A DNA stretch of 64,000 nucleotides from JABDBE01 sp963832245. Its GTDB lineage: Bacteria > Acidobacteriota > Terriglobia > Terriglobales > Acidobacteriaceae. A model generated the notes under the pieces. That model ran no database searches and was not told where the DNA came from. It worked only from the letters and a program-made list of their open reading frames with translations. The stretch is from contig CAWHTG010000004.1 in the NCBI GenBank assembly GCA_963832245.1, positions 682,001 to 746,000 of the forward strand, written 5' to 3'. Positions 1 through 8,711 of the stretch are shown here, one piece after another; the first letter of the stretch is position 1; each line of letters begins with the position of its first letter. The translations under genes and the position numbers were made by a program.

Positions 1-2054
1 GATCGATTGTGCGTGGATTCCACTTACGGCAGGACAATTTCCTTTTTCATGCCGGGTATACGTCAGCCACCACGTTCGAGAATCTTATTCTCCCATCGCA
101 GAAGGAAGGTGTGGTTGGCGTTGGTTACCGATTTTTAGCTGGGGACCATGAGTCTCTCACGCCCAATGTTTATTATTTCTCCGGAAACCGAGCCTCAGGA
201 AATTCCGTGCAACCGGGCACAGTAGCTTCACTGGTTTATGAGTACAAGCCAGGAAACAACTTGAAGCTGCTGTCGGAGATCGGTTTCAGCCGCGGCGCAG
301 GAGCAGCGGGGGAGATTCGTCGTTACAGTGGGCACGATCAATTGACCGCAAATCTACGATACGAACCGGCACATTTTGCATCGCTCGGCTTTAACAGCTT
401 GCACGGATTTTATTCCAATCTCGATTGGACTCGTTATCTCACCCACCGGGCAACTTCCACCTTCAGCTTTACAGGCAACCACTACAACCTGCCATCATTG
501 AACCTTATTAATGTAGTGGCGAATCTAGATTTACAATTTCAACTTTTTCAAGGTTGGTCCCTGATTTCAGGTGCTAACTATGGACACTCCCAATCGCAGA
601 TTCCTTCCGGGCCCCCAATCTCCACCCTGGGAGTTCCCTTAGGGCTGAACTTCAACTCGGTTCATTTTCAGAGCAGCTTTTTGTATCAGTATTCCAGAGT
701 TTCGGGGGCGGTCGCACCCTCTGACGAGTTCCGGACAACCCTCGGCACGCATTGGGCTGGTTTCCGCTGGAATAGCTTTGTGGATCGTCAAACGCAGGCC
801 ATGACAGTCGCCTTTATTTACGCTGGGGTTCCAGGTCTGCAGGAAGCTCTCGATAAGTTGGGTATCTCTGCAACTACACCAGAACAGATCGCTGCTGCGC
901 TCAGTGAGACAGCAGGTCTGCTGAACCAAGGTTTCATCGGAGGAATCAACCTCAATGTTGCCCCAGTGCGACTGCAGGCTGGTACCGACCTGACATGGTC
1001 CAATCGCCCACAGTCTCATCAGCGAGTCGATTTCAGCTTGCTCTACACCAAGAACGAACTCTTGCAGGGACAGAATCAGACGGCGATCGGAACCTTTTCC
1101 TATTCGTTGAAATTCAAGAAAGTAAATGAATTTTTCTCATCCGTATCTTTTCTCCGGGGTGGCACTCAAACTGGACTGAACGATCCGTTGTTCGAGATTT
1201 CCATCCGCCGTCAAGTCGGGAGCGCCCCCAATTTCATAATTTCACGGCGGCGCGGGACCATTGGCGGGGTGGTCTTTGCAGATAATGGAGCGACCGGAAC
1301 TTACCGCGCGGGCGGCGTGCTACTACCGGGCGTAGAAGTAGTCCTGGACGACAACCGTCAAGTGAGAACCGACAACAACGGGCGTTACACGTTCTCCCGC
1401 GTCTCTTACGGTTTACACAGCGTCGAAGTCGTTTACCATTCGATGCAGCCATTTTTTTTTACGACGGCATCTAGGGTGCAATCTGACATAGATACTGAGG
1501 TCAACTTCGGCGTCGGCCTCTCATTCGCGAGGCTTTCCGGGTCTGTCCGTGGCGACACGGGAATCGGTTTGTACGGGATTGAGCTGAGCATCTCCAGCGG
1601 TGGACAACACCTTCGCGCTCAGACCGATAGCGAGGGCAGATTTCACGTCGAAGGGCTATCCACCGGAGAGTATGAAATAAAGATCGATACACAGTCGGTC
1701 CCCCCAGGGTATTCCCTCGCGGAATTACAGACACAACGAACGATCGTCGATCCCTCGGTCCTTGCCCATACCACATTCACGCTCCGGGCTATTCGCAACA
1801 TTTCGGGACGGGTCAGAATCTATGATCGCGCCTCAAGGAGGGAAATGTTCATGCCGGGAATTCCCGTGCATCTCAAGGAGCTTTCGCGGGAGAGCATCAC
1901 GGACGAAAATGGAATCTATCTCTTCCGAGATTTGCCTGCGGGCTCCTACACCTTGACGGCGCTCTATGAGGGCACAGAATCGAGGAAAGAGATTATGCTC
2001 CCGGACAGCCCCGCCTTTCCCAAAAGCATCGACATCGACCTTGCGGCTAAGTAG
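1..2054 (+). CDS. Outer-membrane beta-barrel protein with C-terminal carboxypeptidase-regulatory-like domains (5' partial)
   Basis: The frame is open to the left window edge, so the true start lies outside; a GTG at 9 is only the first internal candidate. About 400 residues of alternating polar/hydrophobic strands rich in Tyr, Ser, Asn and Gly look like an outer-membrane barrel. They are followed by three Ig-like repeats of the CarboxypepD_reg/SdrD-B type (roughly residues 415-500, 505-595 and 600-681 from the GTG), each with a DNNGRY-, DSEGRF- or DENGIY-like turn. Such fusions are common in Acidobacteriota. The ligand is unknown; a pilus-usher-like or surface-polymer export role is possible but not shown. 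The gene ends in TAG at 2052. Confidence 0.6.
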   Translation, partial: SIVRGFHLRQDNFLFHAGYTSATTFENLILPSQKEGVVGVGYRFLAGDHESLTPNVYYFSGNRASGNSVQPGTVASLVYEYKPGNNLKLLSEIGFSRGAGAAGEIRRYSGHDQLTANLRYEPAHFASLGFNSLHGFYSNLDWTRYLTHRATSTFSFTGNHYNLPSLNLINVVANLDLQFQLFQGWSLISGANYGHSQSQIPSGPPISTLGVPLGLNFNSVHFQSSFLYQYSRVSGAVAPSDEFRTTLGTHWAGFRWNSFVDRQTQAMTVAFIYAGVPGLQEALDKLGISATTPEQIAAALSETAGLLNQGFIGGINLNVAPVRLQAGTDLTWSNRPQSHQRVDFSLLYTKNELLQGQNQTAIGTFSYSLKFKKVNEFFSSVSFLRGGTQTGLNDPLFEISIRRQVGSAPNFIISRRRGTIGGVVFADNGATGTYRAGGVLLPGVEVVLDDNRQVRTDNNGRYTFSRVSYGLHSVEVVYHSMQPFFFTTASRVQSDIDTEVNFGVGLSFARLSGSVRGDTGIGLYGIELSISSGGQHLRAQTDSEGRFHVEGLSTGEYEIKIDTQSVPPGYSLAELQTQRTIVDPSVLAHTTFTLRAIRNISGRVRIYDRASRREMFMPGIPVHLKELSRESITDENGIYLFRDLPAGSYTLTALYEGTESRKEIMLPDSPAFPKSIDIDLAAK

Positions 2055-2424
2055 GGGCCAGTCCATCTCAGATCTTCTTCAGCGGTTCGGGTCTCACACA
2101 CTGGGAGGTCTGAGGTGAGGCCGCTGATGGTCAGGTGCCGGATGCAGCATCAGCTTAGGCAACGGCACATCAGGCCATGGAAACCCACGCATTCGCTTGA
2201 CCACCTGGCTTGACCGTCCCCGGCTTCCACGCCATTTGCGTCCATCCTCTGGAAACAACGAGACGAGAGGACTTCCAGTTTTTTTCGATGCTACGCATTC
2301 AGCAAGAATTGCTCTACAAAGACCTGAAGCCTCGCGTCTGCTCCCCGTCTGCGTCCCGATGGAGTTGTGTTTACCAACCGGATTCGCGTTCTTGTGACTG
2401 TTGGCCCATATTGTGCCGCGCAAC
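2055..2424. other. Intergenic stretch without recognised gene
   Basis: Reading frames here have no recognisable domain and overlap one another on both strands. No tRNA, terminator hairpin with a T-tract or insertion-sequence end was seen. It separates the barrel gene from two gene fragments, so it is probably decayed sequence. Confidence 0.4.
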
Positions 2425-2680
2425 TCACGGGGCTGTAATCATATTGCTGTCTAGAGTGACCGCGCCATTCTGCGCCAGCGCCCTGGCTTGCAGATTCACG
2501 CCCGTGGTAATCGTGATTGAGGTCAGCGCCAGAATGTTTCCCTTGAAGATAGAGTTCGTCCCCAGGGTCGCTGAGCTGCCAACCTGCCAAAAGATATTCT
2601 TAGCCTGGGCGCCGCCGGCTAGAACGACCTGTGTATTCGTTATGGTCGTGAGTGTGGACCCGATCTGCGCCAACTTCCAG
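2425..2680 (-). pseudogene. C-terminal fragment of a DUF3494 (ice-binding-like) protein
   Basis: The minus-strand translation contains QIGSTLTT, VVLAGGA, NIFWQVGSSATLG, GNILALTSIT and NGAVTLDSN, which are the consecutive strands of the DUF3494 beta-helix, ending at a stop at 2425. The N-terminal two thirds of the usual domain are missing. Homology stops near 2675, just before unrelated DNA on the opposite strand begins to encode a monooxygenase tail. No signal peptide or plausible start remains. Intact family members are secreted ice-binding or adhesin-like proteins; this piece is unlikely to be functional. Confidence 0.7.
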
Positions 2681-2719
2681 GGGCGGAGCGAGATATGGGA
2701 TCCTCTTTTCAAGGAAGCC

Positions 2720-3074
2720 GCGTATGGTCTGGCGCCCACTACTCGTTTGCCCGACAGATCGGCATTGGGAGCCGAAGCCCAACGTCACGTTGATCGGCGA
2801 TGCAGCGCATGTGATGCCGCCGTACGCAGGCGAGGGCGTAAACATGGCGATGCTCGACGCCCTGGTGCCGTCACGGCTCCTTCTCAGCCAAGACACATCC
2901 TCTGACGCGATCGCGGCGTACGAAGCCGAGATGTTTGCCCGCATGCGGCACATGACGGAAGACACGATGGTGAACACAGAGATGTTCTACGCACCAGATG
3001 CCTCTGATCGCGTTGTGGCTCTGTTTCGCAGCTTTGGCGCAGCCGAGGCGGTTTCGCCAGCCGCAGAAGCTTGA
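2720..3074 (+). pseudogene. C-terminal fragment of a TetX-like FAD-dependent monooxygenase
   Basis: The translation carries the FAD-binding motif GDAAHVMPPYAGEGVN followed by MAMLDAL and a helical tail to a stop at 3072-3074. This matches only the last third of class A flavin monooxygenases (TetX/MhpA type). The N-terminal Rossmann GxGxxG region and the substrate domain are absent, and no ribosome-binding site precedes the fragment. It sits head-to-head with the DUF3494 fragment, so both lost their upstream parts at one junction around 2675-2725. Confidence 0.75.
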
Positions 3075-3192
3075 TGCGAGCCGTTCATCTCAGAAGGCGG
3101 AGCAGCACTTCAACAAGTCCTTGAGCAAGGCCAAACGCGATGCTCGCTTTTGCAGCGGAGTTTGCCCGCCGCCTTAATCGGATTGGTACCGC

Positions 3193-3233
3193 GAAGTCGG
3201 CTTCTCGCCATCAATCGCACAACTGACAACAAG
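3193..3233. repeat. 41-bp imperfect direct repeat, copy 1
   Basis: Bases 3193-3233 align without gaps to 5578-5618 with 36 of 41 identical; the blocks GAAGTCGGCTTCTC and CGCACAACTGAC are exact in both. Each copy lies a short distance beyond the 3' end of a leftward SDR gene. In one frame copy 1 reads WYREVGFSPSIAQL, which could be the tail of an acetyltransferase, so a shared decayed coding segment is possible. Confidence 0.6.
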
Positions 3234-3332
3234 CGCCTTTATCGCGACGAATCCGGAGGCATTACTTCCGCGTTCTAAAAGCCGACGTGCGGTCCTACGG
3301 GCCGATAGCATCTGCACAGCTGTGACGCTGAC

Positions 3333-4064
3333 CTAGATCTGGGCCGTGCCGCCGTCGACGAAGAGTTCGATGCCGTTGACGAAACTTGAATCGCTTGAGG
3401 CGAGGAAGAGCGCGACGGTCGCGATCTCTTCGGGGCGTCCCATTTCGCCGCGAGGGATCTGAGATTTGAAAAACTCCTTGGCGTCTGGCCCGAGCGGATC
3501 CAGGACAGGCGTGTCGATGGTGCCGGGGCTGAGGATATTGACTCGAATTCTGCGTTCCTTGAGCTCTACCAGCCAAGTACGAGCGAAGGAGCGCACCGCA
3601 GCCTTGCTGGCGCTGTAGACACCGAAGCCCGGGAATCCCTTGATACTGGCGATTGATGCGTTCAGGAAGATCGAGCCGTTGTCGTTGAAGAGAGGTAGCG
3701 CCTTCTGCACAGTGAAGAGCGTGCCACGCACGTTCAGGTCGAAGGTTTTGTCAAAGTGCTCTTCGGTTACTTCTTCGAGCTTGGCCAACTCGCCCCGTCC
3801 GGCGCTGGCGAAAAGGATATCGATGTTGCCCTTCTCGCGCTTTACCGTATCGTACAGGCGGTCGAGGTCGGCCAGATTACTGGCGTCACCCTGCACACCG
3901 GTGACGTTTTTGCCGATGAGCTTGACGGCCTCATCGAGCTTATCCTTGCGGCGTCCTGTGATGAAGACGTACGCGCCCTCTTTGACGAAGAGCTTGGCGG
4001 TGGCGAGCGCCATGCCGGACGTCGCCGCTGTGATGACAGCTACTTTTCCTTCGAGCTTTCCCAT
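3333..4064 (-). CDS. SDR family oxidoreductase (classical, altered glycine motif)
   Basis: A 243-residue classical short-chain dehydrogenase/reductase that would catalyse NAD(P)H-dependent carbonyl/alcohol interconversion. The catalytic YSASK is near residues 152-156 and the C-terminal FVNGIELFVDGG segment is typical. The nucleotide loop reads TAATSGMA instead of TGxxxGxG, so two of three glycines are Ala. Other members of this subgroup show the same substitution, so it is probably natural, although cofactor preference is uncertain. The ATG at 4064 follows GGGAG, with an AT-rich segment containing TATAAT just upstream. It runs in the same direction as the next SDR, about 96 bp away. Confidence 0.85.
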   Translation of the reverse strand: MGKLEGKVAVITAATSGMALATAKLFVKEGAYVFITGRRKDKLDEAVKLIGKNVTGVQGDASNLADLDRLYDTVKREKGNIDILFASAGRGELAKLEEVTEEHFDKTFDLNVRGTLFTVQKALPLFNDNGSIFLNASIASIKGFPGFGVYSASKAAVRSFARTWLVELKERRIRVNILSPGTIDTPVLDPLGPDAKEFFKSQIPRGEMGRPEEIATVALFLASSDSSFVNGIELFVDGGTAQI

Positions 4065-4160
4065 TACCGTTCTCCCTAATTATTATAATTATTATGCGTG
4101 CTCGGTTAGTGCGCGAGCCGCTGCCGTGTCGCTACCGGCAACGGACCGTGTGATTCGTGA

Positions 4161-4907
4161 TTAGCGGAGGCCGCCGCCCACGCGAACCAGTTCGCCGGTA
4201 ATCCACTTGGCATCGTTGGAGGCGAGGAAGGTAGCCACGCTGGCGATGTCGTCACCCTGGCCGATGCGGCCGAGCGGAGTCTGCGCCACGGTCCCCTTCT
4301 CGAAGTCAGAACCGATGAACCCCGCGGCGTGTGAGCCCTCGGTCTCAACCATGCCGGGGTTGATGGAGTTCACGCGGATCTTCCTAGCGCCAAGTTCCTT
4401 GGCGAGGACACCGGAGATGGCATCGACTGCGCCCTTAGTCCCGGAATAGACCGTGCTGCTTGGAGGCGTCAGACTGCTGACGACAGAGCCGATATTGATG
4501 ATGCTTGCGCCTTCGCCGAGGTGGGGAACAGCGGCCTGCGTGGTGAGAAGGAGACCGAGCACGTTGATGTTGAATATCTTGTGGAACTGCTCTTCCGTGA
4601 AGGACTCGATCGGTGAAAACTCGTAAACGCCGGAATTGTTGACGAGAATGTCGAGGCGGCCGAAGTTCTTGATGGCGGCATCGATGAGGCCCTGAGCCTC
4701 CTTGGCCTTGGATACGTCTCCACGGACCGCGACGGCCTTGCCACCGGCAGTAGTGATGGCACTAACGACGGCGTCAGCTCCGGCCTTGCTGGAGGCGTAA
4801 TTAACGATGACGGAGGCGCCTTCGGCGGCTAGCGATTTAGCGATGGCGGCTCCGATACCCTTGGACGCGCCGGTAACGACTGCGACTTTGCCTGTGAGCT
4901 TGCTCAT
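4161..4907 (-). CDS. SDR family oxidoreductase (FabG-like)
   Basis: A 248-residue classical SDR with TGASKGIG near residues 13-20, NNSG near 90, and catalytic YSGTK in the usual position. The C-terminus WITGELVRVGGG is typical of glucose-dehydrogenase/FabG-like enzymes. The start at 4907 (MSKLTGK) is preceded by AAAGGGAT and matches the family N-terminus; an in-frame ATG 54 bases upstream lacks a ribosome-binding site. It diverges from an ArsR-type regulator whose gene begins about 170 bp away, which is the standard arrangement for a regulated oxidoreductase. Substrate unknown. Confidence 0.88.
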   Translation of the reverse strand: MSKLTGKVAVVTGASKGIGAAIAKSLAAEGASVIVNYASSKAGADAVVSAITTAGGKAVAVRGDVSKAKEAQGLIDAAIKNFGRLDILVNNSGVYEFSPIESFTEEQFHKIFNINVLGLLLTTQAAVPHLGEGASIINIGSVVSSLTPPSSTVYSGTKGAVDAISGVLAKELGARKIRVNSINPGMVETEGSHAAGFIGSDFEKGTVAQTPLGRIGQGDDIASVATFLASNDAKWITGELVRVGGGLR

Positions 4908-5020
4908 ACTTTTATCCCTTTCGGCATCTATTGAACTCAGAGAATCTCGGAGCTGTTGCACTGGACCGCCCCTCGCTCGCTCCTGGTGAATAGATGGAAC
5001 TGGGCCTGGAAAGGATTCAG

Positions 5021-5041
5021 TAGTTCTGGATAATGGAACTA
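5021..5041. promoter_or_regulatory. Candidate ArsR operator (TAGTTC-N9-GAACTA)
   Basis: Perfect 6-bp arms TAGTTC (5021-5026) and GAACTA (5036-5041) flank 9 bp between the divergent SDR and ArsR-type genes. A further CTATTGAAC occurs near 4927 and again at 5039. The position suits autoregulation and control of the SDR; no binding evidence exists. Confidence 0.4.
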
Positions 5042-5077
5042 TTGAACCGTTTTCCCAGAATGACTACTCTTATAGCT

Positions 5078-5470
5078 ATGCGGCCTCTATTCCACCCATC
5101 GATTGAGGACATTACGGTAGAAGGAATTCTCCATGCTTTGTCCGACCCCGTACGGGTGGCCATCTATGCCGATATCGTGGGGCAGGAGTGCTCGCAGAAC
5201 TGCTCGACGTTTCTGACAGTCAGCGACAAGACGATCCCGAAGTCCACACTCTCGCAACACTTTAGGGAGCTGAGGGAGGCGGGGCTGATCCGCGGTGAGC
5301 GCCGCGGCGTGGAAGTCCACAACACCTCGCGCTGCACGGAACTCGAGCAACGCTTTCCGGGACTAATTCGGGCAATCGTCAACGCGCATGCCATCCAGTC
5401 GAGGGACGAAGCGCGAGGAAAGAAACGTGCTGCGCAGAGAACGGCCAGACGTGCACTGACGAATAAGTAA
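5078..5470 (+). CDS. ArsR-family winged-helix transcriptional regulator
   Basis: About 130 residues. ALSDPVRVAIYADI is the start of the winged-helix domain and TLSQHFRELREAGLIRGERRG is the recognition helix and wing. A basic Lys/Arg/Ala tail follows. The start is chosen at 5078 because MRPLFHPSIEDITVEGIL matches the usual N-terminus; ATGs at 5033 and 5060 are in frame, but the first would lie inside the candidate operator. No metal-binding Cys cluster of the ArsR/SmtB type is clear, although C-QNC occurs near residue 40. It probably represses the divergent SDR gene; inducer unknown. Confidence 0.8.
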   Translation: MRPLFHPSIEDITVEGILHALSDPVRVAIYADIVGQECSQNCSTFLTVSDKTIPKSTLSQHFRELREAGLIRGERRGVEVHNTSRCTELEQRFPGLIRAIVNAHAIQSRDEARGKKRAAQRTARRALTNK

Positions 5471-5577
5471 AGAACCCGACCCTTTTCCCTCGATCAATCC
5501 GACCTCCTCGTCGTGCATCGGTATACCGGGGCGCGGCTCCTCAGAACGCTCACTCCGCTAGGGATCATCGATATCGG

Positions 5578-5618
5578 GAAGTCGGCTTCTCATAATCATT
5601 CGCACAACTGACGACAAG
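5578..5618. repeat. 41-bp imperfect direct repeat, copy 2
   Basis: Partner of 3193-3233 (36/41 identical). It lies about 40 bp beyond the stop of the broken SDR gene, as copy 1 lies beyond the first SDR. In the acetyltransferase-like frame this copy has an in-frame stop, so it is not coding now. Confidence 0.6.
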
Positions 5619-5655
5619 GACGTTCGGGAGCAATCTGCCAGCACGGAGGCGGACC

Positions 5656-6390
5656 TTACCACGGCTGCGGGTTGCTCGCGCTGAAGACCCCTCCGGTGGG
5701 ACCATCGTCCGGCAGAAGCGCCAAACGGATAGCTGCTGCTGCTCCCTCTGGTATGGTCTGACCACCTCGACGCCCGTTAAGGTCCGTGGCCGTGTATCCG
5801 GGATCGGCCGAGTTGACTTTAATGCCCGAGTCTCTAAGTTCGGCGGCGAGTTGAACAGTCAGCATATTCAGTGCGGCCTTCGAAGCGCCATAGCCGATGA
5901 ACCTGAAGCTGGCGAATTCCGAAGTGGGGTTGCCGATTTGCGTGAGGGAACCAAGGGAGCTGGATAGGTTGACGATGCGGCCTGAGGCTGATCGCTTCAA
6001 TAGCGGCAACATCGCTTGGGTGACGGCCAGTGTCCCGAAAAAATTGGTGTCGAACGTACGTCGGACGGCTTCGAGACTGGCCGCACTGGGCGAACCGTCG
6101 CCGGAACTCGTGATGCCAGCATTGTTGATCAGGATATCCAGCCGCCCCTCCTGTCACTCGATATCGGCTCTGGCGCCAGCTATTGTGGCCAACTCGGTCA
6201 GATCGATTTGCACATAGCGAGCGGCGAAACCCTCACTCCTGAGGTTTGCTACGGCAGTTTGGCCCCGATCCCGATCACGTGCGCCGATGAGAATGCGATT
6301 TCCTTCTTTGCCAAGCTGGCGCGCAATTTCGAAGCCGATACCTTTGTTGGCCCCCGTTACGAGGGCGATCCGGTCTTTCGAGGCTAGCAT
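5656..6390 (-). pseudogene. SDR family oxidoreductase interrupted by an in-frame TGA
   Basis: Reading leftward from 6390, TGANKGIG, the NNAGI strand, catalytic YGASK and PGYTATDLN all lie in one frame and give a normal 244-residue SDR. The exception is a TGA at 6151-6153, codon 80, between ADIE and QEGRLDILINN. All other codons are sense, so this is a single nonsense change rather than a frameshift. Either the gene was recently inactivated, the stop is read through, or the base is a sequencing error. A downstream ATG at 6012 could make only a fragment without the cofactor site. The start at 6390 is preceded by AGGAGAA. Confidence 0.85.
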
Positions 6391-6452
6391 GGAGAACTTC
6401 TCCTAATAAGGATTGGGGGCTCTTTGTCCGATACAGTTCGCGTGGTGGTTGG

Positions 6453-7232
6453 CTAGATGGACATGCCACCCGAGACCTCGATGCACTGGGCGTTAACCCA
6501 GCGATTGTCCTCGGACAGCAACGAAGCGATCATTGGTCCGATGTCGTCGGGCAAGCCGGCGCGCCCCAGCGCGGTCATGTCGGCGACACGCTTGTTCACG
6601 TCGGGATTGTCCCGCACCATGCCGCCACTGAAATCGGTGGCGATAGCACCTGGAGTGACGACATTGACAGCGATCCTGCGCGGCCCCAATTCCTTGGCCA
6701 TATACTTCGTGAGCACTTCGATCGCCCCCTTCATCGATCCATAAACGGCGCTGCCAGGCATGATGATGCGAGTGAGACCTGACGACAGATTGATGATCCG
6801 TCCATCGTCGTTGATGAGCGGCAGCAGCTTCTGCGTCAGGAAGAGCACGCCCTTGAAATGGACATTGTAGAGCGCGTCCAGTTCAGCTTCCATGGTTTTC
6901 TCGATGCTGTTGTGGTGCGAGATGCCGGCGTTGTTGACGAGATAGTCGAACCGCACGGCCCCCAGAGTGCCGAGCGCCTGCCGCACTTTCTCCACGAAAT
7001 TGTCGAATGTACCCACGTTCCCGGCGTCGAACTCCAAGGCAACAGCTTTCTGCCCTGTCTTCCCCACCAGGCCAACGACCTTTTCGGCCTCTGCCCTATT
7101 TGAATTGTAGGTGAAGATTGCGTCGACACCTCTCTTGGCGAGGCTGAGCACGGTGTTGCGGCCAAGTCCCCGGCTTCCGCCTGTGACGATCGCGATCTTA
7201 GTATTTGAAGTTACGTCCTGTACAGTTGGCAT
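6453..7232 (-). CDS. SDR family oxidoreductase
   Basis: A 259-residue classical SDR with TGGSRGLG near residue 20, NNAG near 105, catalytic YGSMK, and a C-terminus NAQCIEVSGGMSI. The start at 7232 (MPTVQDV) is preceded by AAGGAGCG; the longer upstream frame overlaps the cytochrome gene and lacks family similarity. It is followed leftward by the broken SDR 62 bp away, and the two may have been one transcript. Substrate unknown; related proteins are annotated as 3-oxoacyl-ACP-reductase-like. Confidence 0.85.
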   Translation of the reverse strand: MPTVQDVTSNTKIAIVTGGSRGLGRNTVLSLAKRGVDAIFTYNSNRAEAEKVVGLVGKTGQKAVALEFDAGNVGTFDNFVEKVRQALGTLGAVRFDYLVNNAGISHHNSIEKTMEAELDALYNVHFKGVLFLTQKLLPLINDDGRIINLSSGLTRIIMPGSAVYGSMKGAIEVLTKYMAKELGPRRIAVNVVTPGAIATDFSGGMVRDNPDVNKRVADMTALGRAGLPDDIGPMIASLLSEDNRWVNAQCIEVSGGMSI

Positions 7233-7291
7233 TTTTCGCTCCTTCGATGCCTTGATCCCATCAAGGCAAGTTCTATTAATCCAGGCGGGCC

Positions 7292-7945
7292 CTACAGGCG
7301 AAAGTTTCTTGCCCCGACGCGTCTTGTGGCTATGCGGCTTGCGGCAGCCGCGGCTCCCTCTAGCCAACCGCCAGCAATCCTGCCCCATTTCGTTCCTTTT
7401 ATTAGCCAGTACCACAGGGAGTACACGACGTGGAAGCCGCATAACCATTCCAAGGCGATCGAAATGAAGGCATGCGCTTCAAGTGCAAAGTTCAAAGCTG
7501 GGATGCTGGTTGAAAACCCTCTGCTCTCGGGAATGATCACTGCGCCTGGTCGAAGGTATGCGATCAGGAGCCCGGACACCACGGAAGCCGCCACTCCGAG
7601 ATAGATTCCCCAATCGGTTGTGCGCCTGATTTTGGACTGCGGGACTCGAACCGACGACCCCACCCACCTCCCGCCGCCGGAGCGCCTGCTTTGCACCCAG
7701 AAAAGCCGGATAAGAAACATCAGGCCGACAACAAGACCCAACTTCACTTCTCCTCTCATGGCGACAGGGTCCATCATCGCGTGCGCTGTTTCACCATTGC
7801 TGATGAAGGCGTAAACGAGTACCACCGCGCTGATCCAATGAACGCCCCCGTTCAACCATCGAACCGAACGGAACGACCGATTTGGCCGGCGAGGCACCTC
7901 GGAGTGAACGGCAGTCGAAAGCGAATTCCCGGTTTCCATAGTCAT
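7292..7945 (-). CDS. Cytochrome b561-like integral membrane protein
   Basis: 217 residues with four predicted hydrophobic helices. Candidate heme-ligating His residues are in VHWIS (helix 1), EAHAF (helix 3) and CGFHVVYSLWYW (helix 4), as in the Ni/Fe-hydrogenase b-type/b561 family. It would transfer electrons across the inner membrane. Its ATG overlaps the stop of the upstream methyltransferase (ATGA), indicating translational coupling. The segment after helix 2 is Arg/Gly/Ser-rich. The redox partner is not evident; the surrounding SDRs suggest an oxidative-stress or xenobiotic setting. Confidence 0.75.
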   Translation of the reverse strand: MTMETGNSLSTAVHSEVPRRPNRSFRSVRWLNGGVHWISAVVLVYAFISNGETAHAMMDPVAMRGEVKLGLVVGLMFLIRLFWVQSRRSGGGRWVGSSVRVPQSKIRRTTDWGIYLGVAASVVSGLLIAYLRPGAVIIPESRGFSTSIPALNFALEAHAFISIALEWLCGFHVVYSLWYWLIKGTKWGRIAGGWLEGAAAAASRIATRRVGARNFRL

Positions 7946-8679
7946 AACGCACCTTTTTCATCGGACAGTCCATTGGCCGTCCAGCAACTTATTTCCATGC
8001 CGTCTCCCACGGGAAACGCGACCGAGACATATCCGTTGGCAGGATCGCGTAGATACTCGAGGTAGTCGCTCAGGGACGGAAGATTAATGTCGTCCGCCAC
8101 GATTAATGCACCTACCGCCACGCGAGACTCCAGCGACCGCAGGAGTGGCAGGCACAAGTCCTTCCATCCATCCAGTAGTACGAAGCCGATCGGCGCGGGA
8201 ATATCATTCAGAGTGTTCATGGCATCGCCAGTCAAAATCGTGACGTAATCGGCCACGCGGGCTTCGGCCAAATTGCGGCGAGCGCCAGCAACCTTAGCCG
8301 CGCTTAGCTCAGTACTGACCACGTGGCCTGTTCCGTTGTCTGCAACTGCGCTGGCCAGATAGATGGTGGAGACTCCGTAGGACATACCGAACTCAACGAT
8401 GCTGCTCGGACGCGTTGCTCGAACGAGTATGTAAAGCAGGTCGCCGCACTGCGGTGAGATGGGCATGTAAATAGATTCTGAAGCGTCCGCTCGCTCTTGC
8501 GCGGTGGCGGTTTCCCATGAGAGGCCCGGCTTCCGCCAGCGCGGGACTTCTTCATCGTGGGCAGCTGCGGTGAATAAGCGGTTAAGAACGGTTCTTGCCT
8601 CTTTTGTTCGTGCGGTGTTTCCGATATTTCCCGGCTGAATCCCTTCCATCTGGATTATTGATGCCTGTTTGCCTGGCAT
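7942..8679 (-). CDS. Class I SAM-dependent methyltransferase (O-methyltransferase-like)
   Basis: 245 residues. The SAM site is VEFGMSYGVSTIYLA (motif I), with the acidic residue of VVSTELS (motif II) and GFVLLDGWKDL (motif IV). The layout resembles the methyltransferase_24/O-methyltransferase family. The N-terminal 80 residues are helical and may form a lid. A GGAAGG precedes the ATG. It is first in a two-gene unit with the cytochrome b561 and diverges from a TetR regulator only about 32 bp away, so TetR probably controls the pair. Substrate unknown. Confidence 0.78.
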   Translation of the reverse strand: MPGKQASIIQMEGIQPGNIGNTARTKEARTVLNRLFTAAAHDEEVPRWRKPGLSWETATAQERADASESIYMPISPQCGDLLYILVRATRPSSIVEFGMSYGVSTIYLASAVADNGTGHVVSTELSAAKVAGARRNLAEARVADYVTILTGDAMNTLNDIPAPIGFVLLDGWKDLCLPLLRSLESRVAVGALIVADDINLPSLSDYLEYLRDPANGYVSVAFPVGDGMEISCWTANGLSDEKGAL

Positions 8680-8711
8680 GTTACCTTCCTTTACCCGTAC
8701 AATACGAGCAA

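Noticed and set aside
639..1019. Minus-strand open frame inside the barrel gene
   Set aside because: Antisense to a well supported coding region; no family, no ribosome-binding site.
7628..7660. tRNA-like T-arm sequence (rc GGTTCGAGTCCC) suggesting a tRNA or att site
   Set aside because: It lies within the cytochrome b561 frame, its flanks do not form a T-stem, and no acceptor, D or anticodon arms can be built.
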